Shown here: one piece after another, positions 34,733-44,124 of the stretch
Layout of the letters: each line of letters starts with the position of its first letter
Position numbering within the stretch: position 1 is the stretch's first letter
Assembly (NCBI GenBank): GCA_003150235.1
Contig: QAMW01000021.1
Location: 1 to 64,000, forward strand
Direction of reading: 5' to 3'
DNA from: Bacteroidales bacterium
GTDB lineage: Bacteria; Bacteroidota; Bacteroidia; Bacteroidales; Muribaculaceae
DNA length: 64,000 nt
Notes under the pieces: generated by a model
Seen by the model: the letters and a program-made list of their open reading frames with translations, nothing else
Told to the model about the DNA's origin: nothing
The model's database searches: none
Translations under genes and position numbers: made by a program

Positions 34733-36870
34733 CCCTGCGGAATGCCTTTCATGGTTAATGCTATGCGACCACGCTCATAATCAATGTCAATAACCTTGAC
34801 GCGTACATGCTGATGGAGCGAAACGACCTCGGCAGGATTGGATACAAAACGGTCACAAAGCTGCGAAATGTGTACGAGCCCGTTTTCATGCAGTCCGAGG
34901 TCGACAAAGCACCCGAATGCAGTGATGTTGTTAACGATACCGTTGAGTTCCATGCCTATCGAGAGGTCCTTGATATCGCGCACCTTGTCGTCAAACTCCA
35001 TCACTTCCACCGTTGCACGCGGGTCTCTTCCAGGTTTTTCAAGTTCAAGCACAATATCGGTCAACGTGGGAAGCCCGACATTCTTGTCCACATAGGGAGT
35101 GAGGTCAAGCTCGTTCAGCAACTTCGGATTTTTGACGAGATTGTCAACCGTGCAACGATTGTCGGATGCTATGCGTCCGATAAGTTCATAACGCTCCGGA
35201 TGCACCGCCGTATTGTCAAGGATATTCTCCCCTCCGGGTATCCTGAGGAATCCGGCACATTGCTGGTAAGCCTTCTCCCCCATTCGCGGCACATCAAGCA
35301 AATCTTCGCGACGTTTGAAATCGCCATGTTCGGCACGATAAGCGACTATATTTGAAGCAAGCGACGGACCGATACCCGACACATAGGAAAGCAACTCTTT
35401 CGAGGCTGTATTTACATTTACCCCGACCGAATTTACACAACTCTCCACGGTATAGTTGAGAGCCTCCTTCAGCTTTGTCTGGTCGACATCGTGCTGATAC
35501 TGTCCTACCCCGATAGATTTAGGCTCGATTTTCACCAATTCGGCAAGAGGATCTATGAGCCTGCGCCCGATTGAAACAGCCCCGCGTACCGTGACATCAT
35601 AGTCGGGGAATTCATCGCGCGCTATCTTAGAGGCGGAGTAGACCGACGCACCATTCTCACTAACCACAAACACCTGTATTTTCCGTGGATAGCGTATAGA
35701 TGACAGAAAGTTTTCAGTCTCCCGACTTGCCGTACCGTTACCGACAGCAATGGCATCTATACGGTAGGACTCCACCAGACGGCTCACTTTAAATGCCGAA
35801 CCGTGGAAATCATTCTGCGGTGGATTGGGATATATGACCTCAGTGTGAAGAAGATTGCCCTGTTCGTCAAGGCACACCACCTTACATCCGGTACGGAATC
35901 CCGGGTCAATGGCAAGCACACGCTTGTGACCCAACGGCGGAGCAAGAAGCAACTGGCGCACATTGTCGGCAAACATGGCAATCGCGCCGTCGTCAGCCTT
36001 CGCCTTTGACAACGCGAGTACTTCAGTCTCTATCGACGGGCGTATAAGTCGTCGATAGCTGTCTTTTACGGTTGACTTTATAATTGCGGCAACCTCCTCG
36101 CTCGCTCCCGGTTTTACAAAAAGGCGCGACAGGCGGTCAATCATCTCCTCATCATCAATAGAGACATTCATCTTCAGGAATCCTTCCGCCTCTCCACGCA
36201 TCACGGCAAGCAGACGATGGGAGGTGACCATACGCAGCGGACTGCTGAAATCGAAATAGTTCTTGTAATTGCTGCCCTCGGTTTCCTTTCCGGCGACAAC
36301 CTTAGCCGACACAACGGCATTGCGCTGGTAACGCGACCTCACTATGGAGCGCGCCTTCTCACTCTCGCTCATCCACTCGGCAATTATATCTTGCGCACCT
36401 GCCACCGCTTCCTTTTCATCGGCAACCTCTCCTTTGACAAACTTCTTCGCAGCCTTCGCCACACTGTCGAGATTCTGCGCCATTATCATGCGGGCAAGCG
36501 GCTCAAGCCCTTTTTCTGCCGCCATCACCGCACGTGTACGCCGATGAGGTTTATAAGGGAGATACAAGTCCTCAAGCACCGACGGGTCAAGTGTCTCTTC
36601 AATCTTCTTCTGCAACTCCGGAGTAAGCTTTTCCTGCTCTTTTATCGTGGCGAGTATCACCTCTTTTCTCTTCATGAGCGCCGACAATGCCTCATAACGG
36701 AGTTGAATATTATGTATAGCCACTTCATCAAGACCACCTGTAGCCTCCTTGCGGTAGCGGCTTATAAAAGGTATTGTGGCTCCGTCGTCAAGAAGTTTTA
36801 CTGTTGCCGAGACCTGCTTGCGGAGCACACTCATCTCTCCGGCTATAATAGAAAAAAGCTCACTGCTCAT
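34729..36870 (-). CDS. tex: Tex-like RNA-binding transcription accessory protein
   Basis: A 713-residue nucleic-acid-binding protein. An N-terminal helical region with PFISRYRKEATGGLDEVAIH is followed by a YqgF-like domain (RVLAIDPGFRTGCKVVCLDE and AIAVGNGTASRETENFL), a helix-hairpin-helix pair (SYVSGIGPSLASNIVAYR) and a C-terminal S1 domain (GMELNGIVNNITAFGCFVDL, then LVHISQLCD). Length and order are canonical. Tex proteins affect transcription and stress tolerance; their exact function is unsettled. Confidence 0.95.
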   Translation of the reverse strand: MSSELFSIIAGEMSVLRKQVSATVKLLDDGATIPFISRYRKEATGGLDEVAIHNIQLRYEALSALMKRKEVILATIKEQEKLTPELQKKIEETLDPSVLEDLYLPYKPHRRTRAVMAAEKGLEPLARMIMAQNLDSVAKAAKKFVKGEVADEKEAVAGAQDIIAEWMSESEKARSIVRSRYQRNAVVSAKVVAGKETEGSNYKNYFDFSSPLRMVTSHRLLAVMRGEAEGFLKMNVSIDDEEMIDRLSRLFVKPGASEEVAAIIKSTVKDSYRRLIRPSIETEVLALSKAKADDGAIAMFADNVRQLLLAPPLGHKRVLAIDPGFRTGCKVVCLDEQGNLLHTEVIYPNPPQNDFHGSAFKVSRLVESYRIDAIAVGNGTASRETENFLSSIRYPRKIQVFVVSENGASVYSASKIARDEFPDYDVTVRGAVSIGRRLIDPLAELVKIEPKSIGVGQYQHDVDQTKLKEALNYTVESCVNSVGVNVNTASKELLSYVSGIGPSLASNIVAYRAEHGDFKRREDLLDVPRMGEKAYQQCAGFLRIPGGENILDNTAVHPERYELIGRIASDNRCTVDNLVKNPKLLNELDLTPYVDKNVGLPTLTDIVLELEKPGRDPRATVEVMEFDDKVRDIKDLSIGMELNGIVNNITAFGCFVDLGLHENGLVHISQLCDRFVSNPAEVVSLHQHVRVKVIDIDYERGRIALTMKGIPQG

Positions 36871-36901
36871 GTTTTATGAAGAAGATAATATGTATATGTT
36901 T

Positions 36902-38095
36902 TTATTTATGCGTCTTTTTCAGGGTTATGACCGTAATTTCAGGTGTCGCGCCTATACGCGCAGGGATGGCGACTGTGCCAATCCCGATATTGACATAAAG
37001 TTTATGCCGTAGCGTACTGTCATTGTATTCACCGCCCCATGTAGGATAACGCCAAGCCGCAGGTGATACACCGGCAACCTCCATCTGCATGGCATGGGTG
37101 TGACCCGACAGAGTAAGCCCGATATTTACAGTATCATTATCAGCGATTTTCTCTACCCAATGGGCTGGATTATGGCTAAGGAGCAGTTTGAATGTGCTGT
37201 CGCTTTGCTGCGGATATGCCAGGTCGAGGTCGCCATATACCGTGAAGGGAGGGTCACCCCAATTCTCAACGCCAACCACAGCTATCGAATCACCGTCGCG
37301 GCGTATAAATTCAGTCTCGTTATTAAGCATGCGCCATCCCATTTTTTTCTGCAGACGGCACATTAAGTTCATATTGTCCTGCTTTGCAGCATCGCTCTCC
37401 CACGTACTGTAATCACCATAATCATGATTACCCAGGATAGAATATACCCCGTCCGGTGCATCAAGGCGTGAGAGAACGCCGGTAAAAGGCAACAGCTCGT
37501 CAGTGCGGCGATTCACGATATCGCCTGTAAACATTATGGCATCGGCACCCTGATTATTAATCACGTCGACAACCTCACTGACAAAGGTTGTATCAGTGCC
37601 ATAGGTTCCTACGTGAAAATCGGAAAATTGCGCTATGCGGTATCCGTCAAACTGCTCCGGAAGATTGTCAAACTCAGCCTCAACATAATTTATTTGCACA
37701 GACGTGCGGTTAATGAGAGCCGCCCACCACATAACGGCAAAGACAACCAACGCGACAACCGCGCCGGTGATTGACGCCCACCTCCATCTCCTGCCGTGCC
37801 AAAGCCTCGGCAGATAATCGATAAAACTTATGAGGCAGAAAAAATATTTGGGTATATAAATCGAGAAATAAGCATACAACATCCACATTATACACACCAG
37901 CATCCCGTCGCTGCCGCTACGTCTGGGCAAACATACCGTCACTATCAAAAACAGGAGGCAAAGAAGCGAACTCCACGCGTATGCCACGCCCCAGAAACGA
38001 CGCCGCGCCACGGCAGTTATACGACGCCAGATATAATAGTCAACAAACACGTTGACTATCATAAGTATAATCATAATCAATAACGGCAACCTCAT
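36902..38095 (-). CDS. Membrane-anchored metallophosphoesterase
   Basis: A 397-residue calcineurin-like phosphoesterase. Four hydrophobic segments occupy the first 140 residues, placing the catalytic domain outside the cytoplasmic face or close to the membrane. Metal-binding motifs appear in order: QFSDFHVG, MFTGDIVNR, ILGNHDYGDY, LLLSHNPAHW and LTLSGHTHAMQ. The layout resembles YaeI-type enzymes such as UDP-diacylglucosamine or lipid pyrophosphate hydrolases; the substrate is not known. Confidence 0.9.
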   Translation of the reverse strand: MRLPLLIMIILMIVNVFVDYYIWRRITAVARRRFWGVAYAWSSLLCLLFLIVTVCLPRRSGSDGMLVCIMWMLYAYFSIYIPKYFFCLISFIDYLPRLWHGRRWRWASITGAVVALVVFAVMWWAALINRTSVQINYVEAEFDNLPEQFDGYRIAQFSDFHVGTYGTDTTFVSEVVDVINNQGADAIMFTGDIVNRRTDELLPFTGVLSRLDAPDGVYSILGNHDYGDYSTWESDAAKQDNMNLMCRLQKKMGWRMLNNETEFIRRDGDSIAVVGVENWGDPPFTVYGDLDLAYPQQSDSTFKLLLSHNPAHWVEKIADNDTVNIGLTLSGHTHAMQMEVAGVSPAAWRYPTWGGEYNDSTLRHKLYVNIGIGTVAIPARIGATPEITVITLKKTHK

Positions 38096-38127
38096 AGTGT
38101 CATATCATCCAAAGAATGTCAGGTCTC

Positions 38128-39315
38128 TCACTTACCGACCGTATCAGGTCCGCAAGATTCAGCATAAATCTTGTTTTTTAGCGGATTTGCATACATTGTA
38201 AGCATCATTTCGTATAAGAAACCATTATCCTCCTCGGTTAGTTCAGGCACATCGACTTTTTCAAGTTGCGATTTGATGTAACGCTCAAACTCGTGTTCTT
38301 CTTCAGGCGTGTACTTGTCGGCAAACTGCTTTGTATGGCAAAGTTTATCGAAAGCGATATAATTTATGGGGAAAATCATGTAGCCTGAATGAATCTGACA
38401 GTCGACAATATGACACACATCACGCGCCACTTGACTCTTGTCGGCATCATCCGGAATCGCATCAATCATGGGATTCACCGGACTGCCTACGGAGAAATGC
38501 ACCCTGCCCTTCGGCTGGAGAAGTCCGGTCTCCATCGCAAACAGGTCGTCGCGCTGAGTCTTCTTGAATTCCGGGTCGTTGCGACGCAACAGGAACTCAC
38601 GCGCCTTAAGATAGTCGTTAGGGTCATACTCGTAGGAGATAGACACCGGAAGAAGATTGATTTCCTTGAGATTATCACGGAATTCACCATCACCGGCAAG
38701 ACCGAGCATCTTTATCAATGAATCCTGCGCGAGGTCGCTCGAGTCTTTGCTCCTGCCCTGACGTTCGGCAATCCACACTGACTGCTTTTCCTCGCCTACG
38801 GTATAATGAATGTATCCCGACAGTTCCTTTGCCGCCTCAAGTGCTTTCACCTTGGGAAGGTCGCGCTTCACGATAAAGCTCTTATTAAGTCTCACCAAAT
38901 CGCTTATCCACTCATAAATCAGCAGGTTATTACCAATCGCCACCTGAGTTGTAGGATAACCGGCACGTAAGAAACATAGATTCAGAAATGACGTATCGAG
39001 CACTATATCACGGTGATTGGTGATAAATGTATAAGCCTTATCCTTATCTATATGTTCTATCCCGTCGATGGTCAGTCCCGAAGTGGTCTTATCGGCAAGC
39101 ATCTCAAGGAATGGCCACATTATCTTATGCTGGAATGTATCTTTATCCTGTACCTGAAGGAGATTGTCACACAATTCCTTGAAATCAACCTGGGGTAACA
39201 CCCATTTTACGGCATGTTCAAATCCCGGCTCCTTGACAAGATGCTGCATCTTCTCGTGAAACATACTGTCGGGATATGGAGCTATGTCCTCAAATGGTTT
39301 TGGATCCTGTATCAT
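38128..39315 (-). CDS. PlsC-like acyltransferase family protein
   Basis: A 395-residue protein of the glycerophosphate acyltransferase superfamily. FITNHRDIVLDTSFLN carries the H-x4-D catalytic motif, and IWIAERQGRSKDSSD-like (SVWIAERQGRSKD) the glycerophosphate-binding block. It is longer than typical PlsC, with an extra C-terminal domain of about 110 residues. Likely roles are phospholipid or other envelope lipid acylation. The frame runs up to a TTG at 39348, but the ATG at 39313-39315 is the better start. Confidence 0.82.
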   Translation of the reverse strand: MIQDPKPFEDIAPYPDSMFHEKMQHLVKEPGFEHAVKWVLPQVDFKELCDNLLQVQDKDTFQHKIMWPFLEMLADKTTSGLTIDGIEHIDKDKAYTFITNHRDIVLDTSFLNLCFLRAGYPTTQVAIGNNLLIYEWISDLVRLNKSFIVKRDLPKVKALEAAKELSGYIHYTVGEEKQSVWIAERQGRSKDSSDLAQDSLIKMLGLAGDGEFRDNLKEINLLPVSISYEYDPNDYLKAREFLLRRNDPEFKKTQRDDLFAMETGLLQPKGRVHFSVGSPVNPMIDAIPDDADKSQVARDVCHIVDCQIHSGYMIFPINYIAFDKLCHTKQFADKYTPEEEHEFERYIKSQLEKVDVPELTEEDNGFLYEMMLTMYANPLKNKIYAESCGPDTVGK

Positions 39316-39386
39316 AACTATATTATTTTTTCTGTTTTTCTGAGTCAATAATTAAATTCAATAGGTTAATCAACCTCAGCGCAAAT

Positions 39387-40481
39387 CTACGACTGTTCGG
39401 TAGTGTCGTATTTACGCCAACGGTCTATAAGCGCGGTCATGTCATCGGGAACGGGAGCACTGAAAAACATCTCCTCACCGGTAGCGGGATGCACGAATCC
39501 GAGTGTACGGGCGTGGAGTGCCTGACGCGGACACACGGCAAAACAATTAGCTATAAACTGCCTGTATTTAGAGGAAGTGGTACCGCGCAACACCACATCA
39601 CCTCCATAACGGGCATCATTGAACAGCGGATGACCGATATGCTTCATGTGAACGCGTATTTGATGAGTCCGTCCGGTCTCAAGTACACATTTCACAACAG
39701 TGACATATCCGAGCGGCTCTATCGTCGTATAATGAGTCACGGCATGTTTTCCCTGGTCACCGTCGGGAAAGACAGCCATCTGCAATCGGTCTTTGGGATT
39801 TCTGCCTATGTTACCCTCAATCCTGCCATCGGGAGGCGCAGGGCGCCCCCACACGACTGCCACATACTCGCGCTTGGTGGTCTTGTTGAAAAACTGCTTG
39901 CCGAGGTGGGTCTTGGCATCGGGGGTTTTCGCCACCACAAGCAGTCCTGAGGTATCCTTGTCGATACGGTGTACAAGCCCCATACGCGGGTCGTTGACAT
40001 CGTAGTCAGGATTATCCTTGAAATGCCAGGCGAGCGCATTGACCAATGTGCCGTGATAATTGCCGTGACCGGGATGCACGACAAGTCCAGCGGGCTTATT
40101 CACAACCAACAGATGTTCATCCTCATACACAATATCAAGAGGTATATCCTCGGGGATTATCTCAAGTTCATAACGCGGACGATCCATCACCACAGTGACG
40201 ACATCGAGCGGCTTCACACGATAATTAGACTTTACCGGCTTACCGTTGACAAGGATGCACCCCGCATCAGCAGCCTGTTGCACCCTGTTACGCGACGACT
40301 TTTCAAGTCGCGCCACAAGGAACTTGTCGACACGCAGCAACTGCTGTCCCTTGTCGGCAACAAACCGGAAATGCTCATAAAGACCGTTTCCGTCATCCTC
40401 GGTCTCGTCATCATCTAACGGCGCGAGGCTGTCGGGAACGCCTTCATACAGCGTGTCGGGCATAATAATCTCCTCTTCCAT
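39387..40481 (-). CDS. rluD: RluA-family 23S rRNA pseudouridine synthase
   Basis: A 364-residue pseudouridine synthase. After an acidic 40-residue N-terminal extension comes an S4 RNA-binding domain (LRVDKFLVARLEKSSRNRVQ), then the catalytic core with GLVHRIDKDTSGLLVVAKT, whose aspartate is the nucleophile, and TGRTHQIRVHMKHIGHPLFN. The S4 domain and length fit RluD, which modifies helix 69; the exact target site is inferred. The PASTA gene ends 18 bp upstream on the same strand. Confidence 0.92.
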   Translation of the reverse strand: MEEEIIMPDTLYEGVPDSLAPLDDDETEDDGNGLYEHFRFVADKGQQLLRVDKFLVARLEKSSRNRVQQAADAGCILVNGKPVKSNYRVKPLDVVTVVMDRPRYELEIIPEDIPLDIVYEDEHLLVVNKPAGLVVHPGHGNYHGTLVNALAWHFKDNPDYDVNDPRMGLVHRIDKDTSGLLVVAKTPDAKTHLGKQFFNKTTKREYVAVVWGRPAPPDGRIEGNIGRNPKDRLQMAVFPDGDQGKHAVTHYTTIEPLGYVTVVKCVLETGRTHQIRVHMKHIGHPLFNDARYGGDVVLRGTTSSKYRQFIANCFAVCPRQALHARTLGFVHPATGEEMFFSAPVPDDMTALIDRWRKYDTTEQS

Positions 40482-40499
40482 ATCGACCGGTCGCGTTTA

Positions 40500-41138
40500 T
40501 TAATTGATATCGAGTTCAGCCGCCTCCTCATCACCGAGTATCGCCTCGGCTACAGTCAGACTGTCGGTCTCCCCGGCAATGCCCTCCCCTACCTCGAGAG
40601 TCACGGTCGCCGAAGCCGGAATACGTGCCCCGGGTTGAAGGGTTATGCCGTTAAACTTGACGGCAAGCACCAGGTCACGGTATTCGCTGACAACATAATG
40701 CTCGCGTATATTCTTGATGCCAAGACCTTCAAGCGTAGATCGCGCCTGGCGCAACGACATGTCGGCAAGGTCGGGCACTGAAATCATTTTAGGAGTGAAA
40801 GCGTTTACGGTAAGGTACACCGTACGACCCGGTTTAACCTTGGTGTTTGCCCTCGGCGACTGTTCAAGCACAGTACCGGGACGCGTCTTGTCATCATATA
40901 TCGAGTCGGAAAGCTCCGGCTCAAGACCGGCAGTACGCAATGCAGTAGCCGCCTGTTCGTAAGAAAGCCCTTTCATGTTGGGAACCACCTCATACTTTCC
41001 GTGGTCGGTCCAGATATCGAGCCACACAAGGGTAATCCATACCACCCCGCATCCGGCAAGCAATATCAGCAGAAAGTTAAACAATATCGGATGTTTCTTT
41101 ATAAAATTCCCATTATTTTGTTTTGATGACTCTTCCAC
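40500..41138 (-). CDS. PASTA-domain membrane protein
   Basis: A 212-residue single-pass protein starting at a GTG codon (41136-41138). A cytoplasmic tail with basic residues precedes one membrane helix (about 14-35), followed by three PASTA repeats outside the membrane: VPNMKGLSYEQAATALRTAG, VPDLADMSLRQARSTLEGLG and a third, more diverged one from NIREHYVV onward. PASTA domains bind peptidoglycan fragments or beta-lactams; here there is no kinase domain. A TAATTTTG -7 element is on the minus strand at 41212-41219. It probably forms an operon with rluD. Confidence 0.88.
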   Translation of the reverse strand: MEESSKQNNGNFIKKHPILFNFLLILLAGCGVVWITLVWLDIWTDHGKYEVVPNMKGLSYEQAATALRTAGLEPELSDSIYDDKTRPGTVLEQSPRANTKVKPGRTVYLTVNAFTPKMISVPDLADMSLRQARSTLEGLGIKNIREHYVVSEYRDLVLAVKFNGITLQPGARIPASATVTLEVGEGIAGETDSLTVAEAILGDEEAAELDIN

Positions 41139-41211
41139 TATATCAAATCTTTTTTAGTTAATCGAAAGTATCGCGCCATGCAATACTATACCAATCAAGC
41201 GCAAAATTAAT

Positions 41212-41219
41212 TAAAAAAG
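41212..41219 (-). promoter_or_regulatory. -7 element of the PASTA-rluD genes
   Basis: Minus-strand TAATTTTG, 73 bp before the GTG start. The nearest TTG is 16 bp upstream of it, closer than usual. Confidence 0.45.
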
Positions 41220-41324
41220 GCGAAACAAGGGTTGTCAACATCCAAAATTGTCGGTCAAATTGAGTTAAAAGAAGATGTCAGTCAAAAAAATGCCCGTTTT
41301 TTACAAAATCACGCGATTTATTAT

Positions 41325-41332
41325 TAACTTTG
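41325..41332 (+). promoter_or_regulatory. -7 element of bamD
   Basis: TAACTTTG, 24 bp before the bamD ATG. The upstream sequence is AT-rich without a clear TTTG. Confidence 0.5.
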
Positions 41333-41356
41333 CAGCTTGAATATTCGATAGCATAT

Positions 41357-42166
41357 ATGCGTAAATACATTTATATAACACTTTCACTGCTGATGCTCTC
41401 CGTCGTGTCGTCATGTGGCGAGTATAACCGCATTCTTAAGAGCACTGACAACGAGGCAAAGCTTGCATACGCCCGAAAGGCATTTGACCAGAAGAAATAT
41501 ACCCAGGCAGCAACCGTGTTGCAGGACATAGTCGCTACCATGAAAGGGACAAAAAATGCGGAAGAATCGCTATATCTGCTGGGACTCAGCCTGTATGAGA
41601 ACAAGGACTACATCAACTCGTCGGCATATTTCCATACCTACTATACCCGCTACCCAAAGGGTAAATTTGCTGAAATGGCACGTTTCTATTCGGGTTACGG
41701 ATGGTATCTCGACTCCCCCGAAGCACAGCTCGACCAGAGCGGCACAATAAAGGCAATAGAAGAGCTTCAGGCTTTCCTTGACTATTTCCCGAAGAGCGAC
41801 AAGGTGCCCGTGGCTCAAAACGCGATATTTGAGCTTCAGGACAAGCTGACGCTTAAAGAGCTGCAGAACGCCCAGCTTTACTATAATCTCGGCAATTACA
41901 TGGGCAACAACTATGAGTCGGCGGTAATCGTTGCACGTAACGCGATAAAGAATTATCCCTATTCAAAGTACAAGGAAGAACTGGAAATGCTGATTCTGAA
42001 ATCACGTTACCAGGAAGCTGCACAGAGCGTCGAGGAAAAGAAAGCCGACCGCTTCCGCGAGGTAATCGATGAATATTATTCATTCATCAACAACTACCCC
42101 GACACCTCCAACCGCAAGGAAGCAGACAACATCATGAAGATTGCCAGCAAATACGTAAACGAATAA
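41357..42166 (+). CDS. bamD: Outer-membrane assembly lipoprotein BamD
   Basis: A 269-residue lipoprotein (lipobox VVSSC, Cys20) made of tetratricopeptide-type helices: KLAYARKAFDQKKYTQAATV, ESLYLLGLSLYENKDYINSS, then YFPKSDKVPVAQNAIFELQD, and a C-terminal pair ending SNRKEADNIMKIASKYVNE. This is the BamD layout; BamD binds BamA and helps insert beta-barrel proteins. The ATG at 41357 gives a proper lipoprotein signal. The omega-like gene follows 12 bp downstream. Confidence 0.92.
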   Translation: MRKYIYITLSLLMLSVVSSCGEYNRILKSTDNEAKLAYARKAFDQKKYTQAATVLQDIVATMKGTKNAEESLYLLGLSLYENKDYINSSAYFHTYYTRYPKGKFAEMARFYSGYGWYLDSPEAQLDQSGTIKAIEELQAFLDYFPKSDKVPVAQNAIFELQDKLTLKELQNAQLYYNLGNYMGNNYESAVIVARNAIKNYPYSKYKEELEMLILKSRYQEAAQSVEEKKADRFREVIDEYYSFINNYPDTSNRKEADNIMKIASKYVNE

Positions 42167-42178
42167 ATAATTAATATA

Positions 42179-42511
42179 ATGGACTACAAGAAATCCAACG
42201 CACCTCTCACAACCACCACCCGCGACCTCACCAAGATGTCGCAGGACACCGGCAACATCTACGAAACAGTGTGCATCATCGCAAAGCGCGCCAACCAGAT
42301 AGCCGGAGAAATGAAGCATGACCTTGAAAAGAAATTGCAGGAGTTTGCTTCACTCAATGACAACCTTGAGGAAATTTCAGAAAACCGTGAGCAAATCGAG
42401 ATTTCACGTTACTACGAAAAGCTCCCCAAGCCCACACTTATCGCCACACAGGAGTATATCGAAGGCAAAATCCATTACCGCAATCCGTCGAAAGACAAAA
42501 ACCTTGACTAA
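42179..42511 (+). CDS. RNA polymerase omega-like subunit (Bacteroidetes type)
   Basis: A 110-residue protein starting MDYKKSNAPLTTTTRDLTKM, with NIYETVCIIAKRANQIAGEM, which resembles the conserved omega helix where a family of residues contacts the beta-prime subunit, and a charged C-terminal half. The position right after bamD and this pattern fit the annotation omega/RpoZ-like used for Bacteroidetes. Sequence similarity to proteobacterial omega is weak, so the role is likely but not proven. Confidence 0.78.
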   Translation: MDYKKSNAPLTTTTRDLTKMSQDTGNIYETVCIIAKRANQIAGEMKHDLEKKLQEFASLNDNLEEISENREQIEISRYYEKLPKPTLIATQEYIEGKIHYRNPSKDKNLD

Positions 42512-42514
42512 GTT

Positions 42515-42545
42515 TTTGACATTTCAACAGAAATGACTAACTTTG
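42515..42545 (+). promoter_or_regulatory. Promoter of rpsO
   Basis: TTTG (42515-42518), 19-bp spacer, TAACTTTG (42538-42545): a perfect match. The predicted leader begins with the short palindrome GCTCTTTAGAGC (42549-42560), a possible S15 control hairpin. Confidence 0.85.
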
Positions 42546-42595
42546 TGCGCTCTTTAGAGCAACTGTATATTTATTAACATTTAATTTCATTAAGA

Positions 42596-42871
42596 ATGCA
42601 CCTAAATTCTGAAGAAAAAGTAAACATCTTTGAGAAATACGGTAAGGGCAAGACTGATACTGGCTCACCTGAAGCTCAGATAGCATTATTCTCGGTTCGT
42701 ATTGCTCATTTGACTGAACACCTCAAGTCAAATCACAAAGATTATACTACTGCGCGCGCTCTTAAGGCTTTGGTAGGTAAGCGTCGTCGCCTCCTTGATT
42801 ATCTTATCAAGAAGGACATCAACCGCTATCGTGCCATCATCGCCCAGAAAGAGCTTGGTATCCGCAAGTAA
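42596..42871 (+). CDS. rpsO: 30S ribosomal protein S15
   Basis: A 91-residue primary 16S rRNA-binding protein. The motifs are DTGSPEAQIALFSVRIAHLT and HLKSNHKDYTTARALKALVG, followed by KRRRLLDYL and RYRAII. Length is within the family range. It has its own promoter and a strong terminator, so it is probably monocistronic. Confidence 0.98.
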   Translation: MHLNSEEKVNIFEKYGKGKTDTGSPEAQIALFSVRIAHLTEHLKSNHKDYTTARALKALVGKRRRLLDYLIKKDINRYRAIIAQKELGIRK

Positions 42872-42900
42872 GCCGCTGTTTACTTAAAGATTACAAGAAA

Positions 42901-42936
42901 GGGATGTGTCGAATATTCGACACATCCCTCTTTTTA
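42901..42936 (+). terminator. Rho-independent terminator of rpsO
   Basis: A perfect 28-bp palindrome (GGGATGTGTCGAAT and its complement, 42901-42928) followed by CTCTTTTTATT. Confidence 0.92.
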
Positions 42937-43006
42937 TTGCCTATTCGGTTCGAGAAAACTTCCGGACTTCTTAAATCAAACACCCGGGGAATAGTCTTAA
43001 ATGACA

Positions 43007-43036
43007 AAGGGGCGGTATATGCAAATACCACCCCTT
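43007..43036 (-). terminator. Hairpin downstream of the rubrerythrin gene
   Basis: AAGGGG-C-GGTAT (43007-43018) pairs with ATACC-A-CCCCTT (43025-43036) with one internal mismatch. The U-run on the minus strand is short. Confidence 0.55.
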
Positions 43037-43061
43037 ATTTTCTCAATTAGAATCAAACTGC

Positions 43062-43613
43062 TTATTTCTTGAAGAAACGGTTGTAGAGACCCTGGAAGCC
43101 CTGTCCATGACGAGCCTCGTCTTTTGCCATTTCGTGAACTGTGTCATGGATAGCGTCATGACCGAGTTCCTTTGCACGACGTGCGATACGCATCTTGTCT
43201 TCGTTGGCACCAGCCTCGGCAGCCATACGCTTCTCAAGGTTAGTCTTGGTATCCCAAACTACCTCGCCAAGGAGTTCAGCAAACTTTGCAGCATGCTCAG
43301 CTTCTTCAAAAGCATAACGCTTGAATGCCTCTGCGATTTCGGGATAGCCTTCACGGTCAGCCTGACGAGACATGGCAAGATACATGCCTACTTCTCCACA
43401 CTCACCGTTGAAATGAGCGGTAAGGTCCTTAATCATCTCCTCGTCGCAACCCTTTGCTGAACCGATTTCATGCTCGGTAACGAAAACGAGGTCAGCAGTC
43501 TCATCGAGTTCTTTGAACTTGCTTGCGGGAGCACCGCATACCGGGCACTTTTCAGGAGCGTGATCACCTTCATGAACGTATCCACATACAGTACAAATAA
43601 ATTTCTTTGCCAT
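43062..43613 (-). CDS. Reverse rubrerythrin (peroxide-scavenging)
   Basis: A 183-residue protein with the rubredoxin domain first (CTVCGYVHEGD and CPVCGAPASKF, each giving two iron cysteines) and a diiron ferritin-like domain second, with glutamates and histidines in GECGEVGMYLAMSRQADREG, FEEAEHAAKFAELLGE and AKDEARHGQGFQGLY. This reversed order defines reverse rubrerythrins, NADH-linked peroxidases of anaerobes. The PerR-like repressor gene just upstream on the same strand suggests peroxide-controlled expression. Confidence 0.93.
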   Translation of the reverse strand: MAKKFICTVCGYVHEGDHAPEKCPVCGAPASKFKELDETADLVFVTEHEIGSAKGCDEEMIKDLTAHFNGECGEVGMYLAMSRQADREGYPEIAEAFKRYAFEEAEHAAKFAELLGEVVWDTKTNLEKRMAAEAGANEDKMRIARRAKELGHDAIHDTVHEMAKDEARHGQGFQGLYNRFFKK

Positions 43614-43670
43614 TTTGTTTAAATTTAGATAGTTATACGAATTTGGTTAATTAAAGTCTGTTTCTTTAAT

Positions 43671-44093
43671 TCATGACGCGGTGCACTTACCACATACACC
43701 GTGGTAGCAAACATCGACATCCTCAATTACAAATCCTCCCATATCGGCAGCCTGCGACATCGCAACCGGTGTCATTGCAAGCGGCACGTCGTAAAGATTG
43801 CCGCATTTACGGCAACAGAAATGAGCGTGAGGCGACATTATAAGGTCGTAACGCGAATTGCGGGTATCGACATTCAGCATCGTCACAGCACCGGTGTCGA
43901 CGAGCACCCGCAGAGTGTTGTACACCGTGGCAAGCGACAATGTAGGCATCTCCTTTACAAGTGCGCCATGAATCATTTCTGCAGAAGGATGAACCGGATT
44001 TTCCATCATGAAACGCGTCACGGCTATACGCTGGGCAGAGGGTCGCACCCCGTGTCGTTGCAAATATTCAGTAGCTCGTGTTGTCATATCCAT
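43671..44093 (-). CDS. Fur-family repressor, PerR-like
   Basis: A 140-residue metal-dependent regulator. The N-terminal winged helix includes RPSAQRIAVTRFMMENPVHP and LSLATVYNTLRVLVDTGAV; the C-terminal dimerisation domain has HAHFCCRKCGNLY and a final CYHGVCGKC, giving the structural zinc CxxC pairs. The position beside reverse rubrerythrin makes peroxide sensing the likeliest role; Fur or Zur cannot be excluded. It has a full promoter and a PerR-box-like palindrome over its own transcript start. Confidence 0.88.
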   Translation of the reverse strand: MDMTTRATEYLQRHGVRPSAQRIAVTRFMMENPVHPSAEMIHGALVKEMPTLSLATVYNTLRVLVDTGAVTMLNVDTRNSRYDLIMSPHAHFCCRKCGNLYDVPLAMTPVAMSQAADMGGFVIEDVDVCYHGVCGKCTAS

Positions 44094-44105
44094 AATAGAA
44101 AGTCT

Positions 44106-44122
44106 ATAATTTTTAGAATTAT
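44106..44122. promoter_or_regulatory. PerR-box-like palindrome
   Basis: ATAATT (44106-44111) and AATTAT (44117-44122) with a 5-bp spacer, just downstream of the fur-family -7 element. It resembles the TTATAATnATTATAA box and suggests autoregulation. Confidence 0.45.
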
Positions 44123-44124
44123 TA

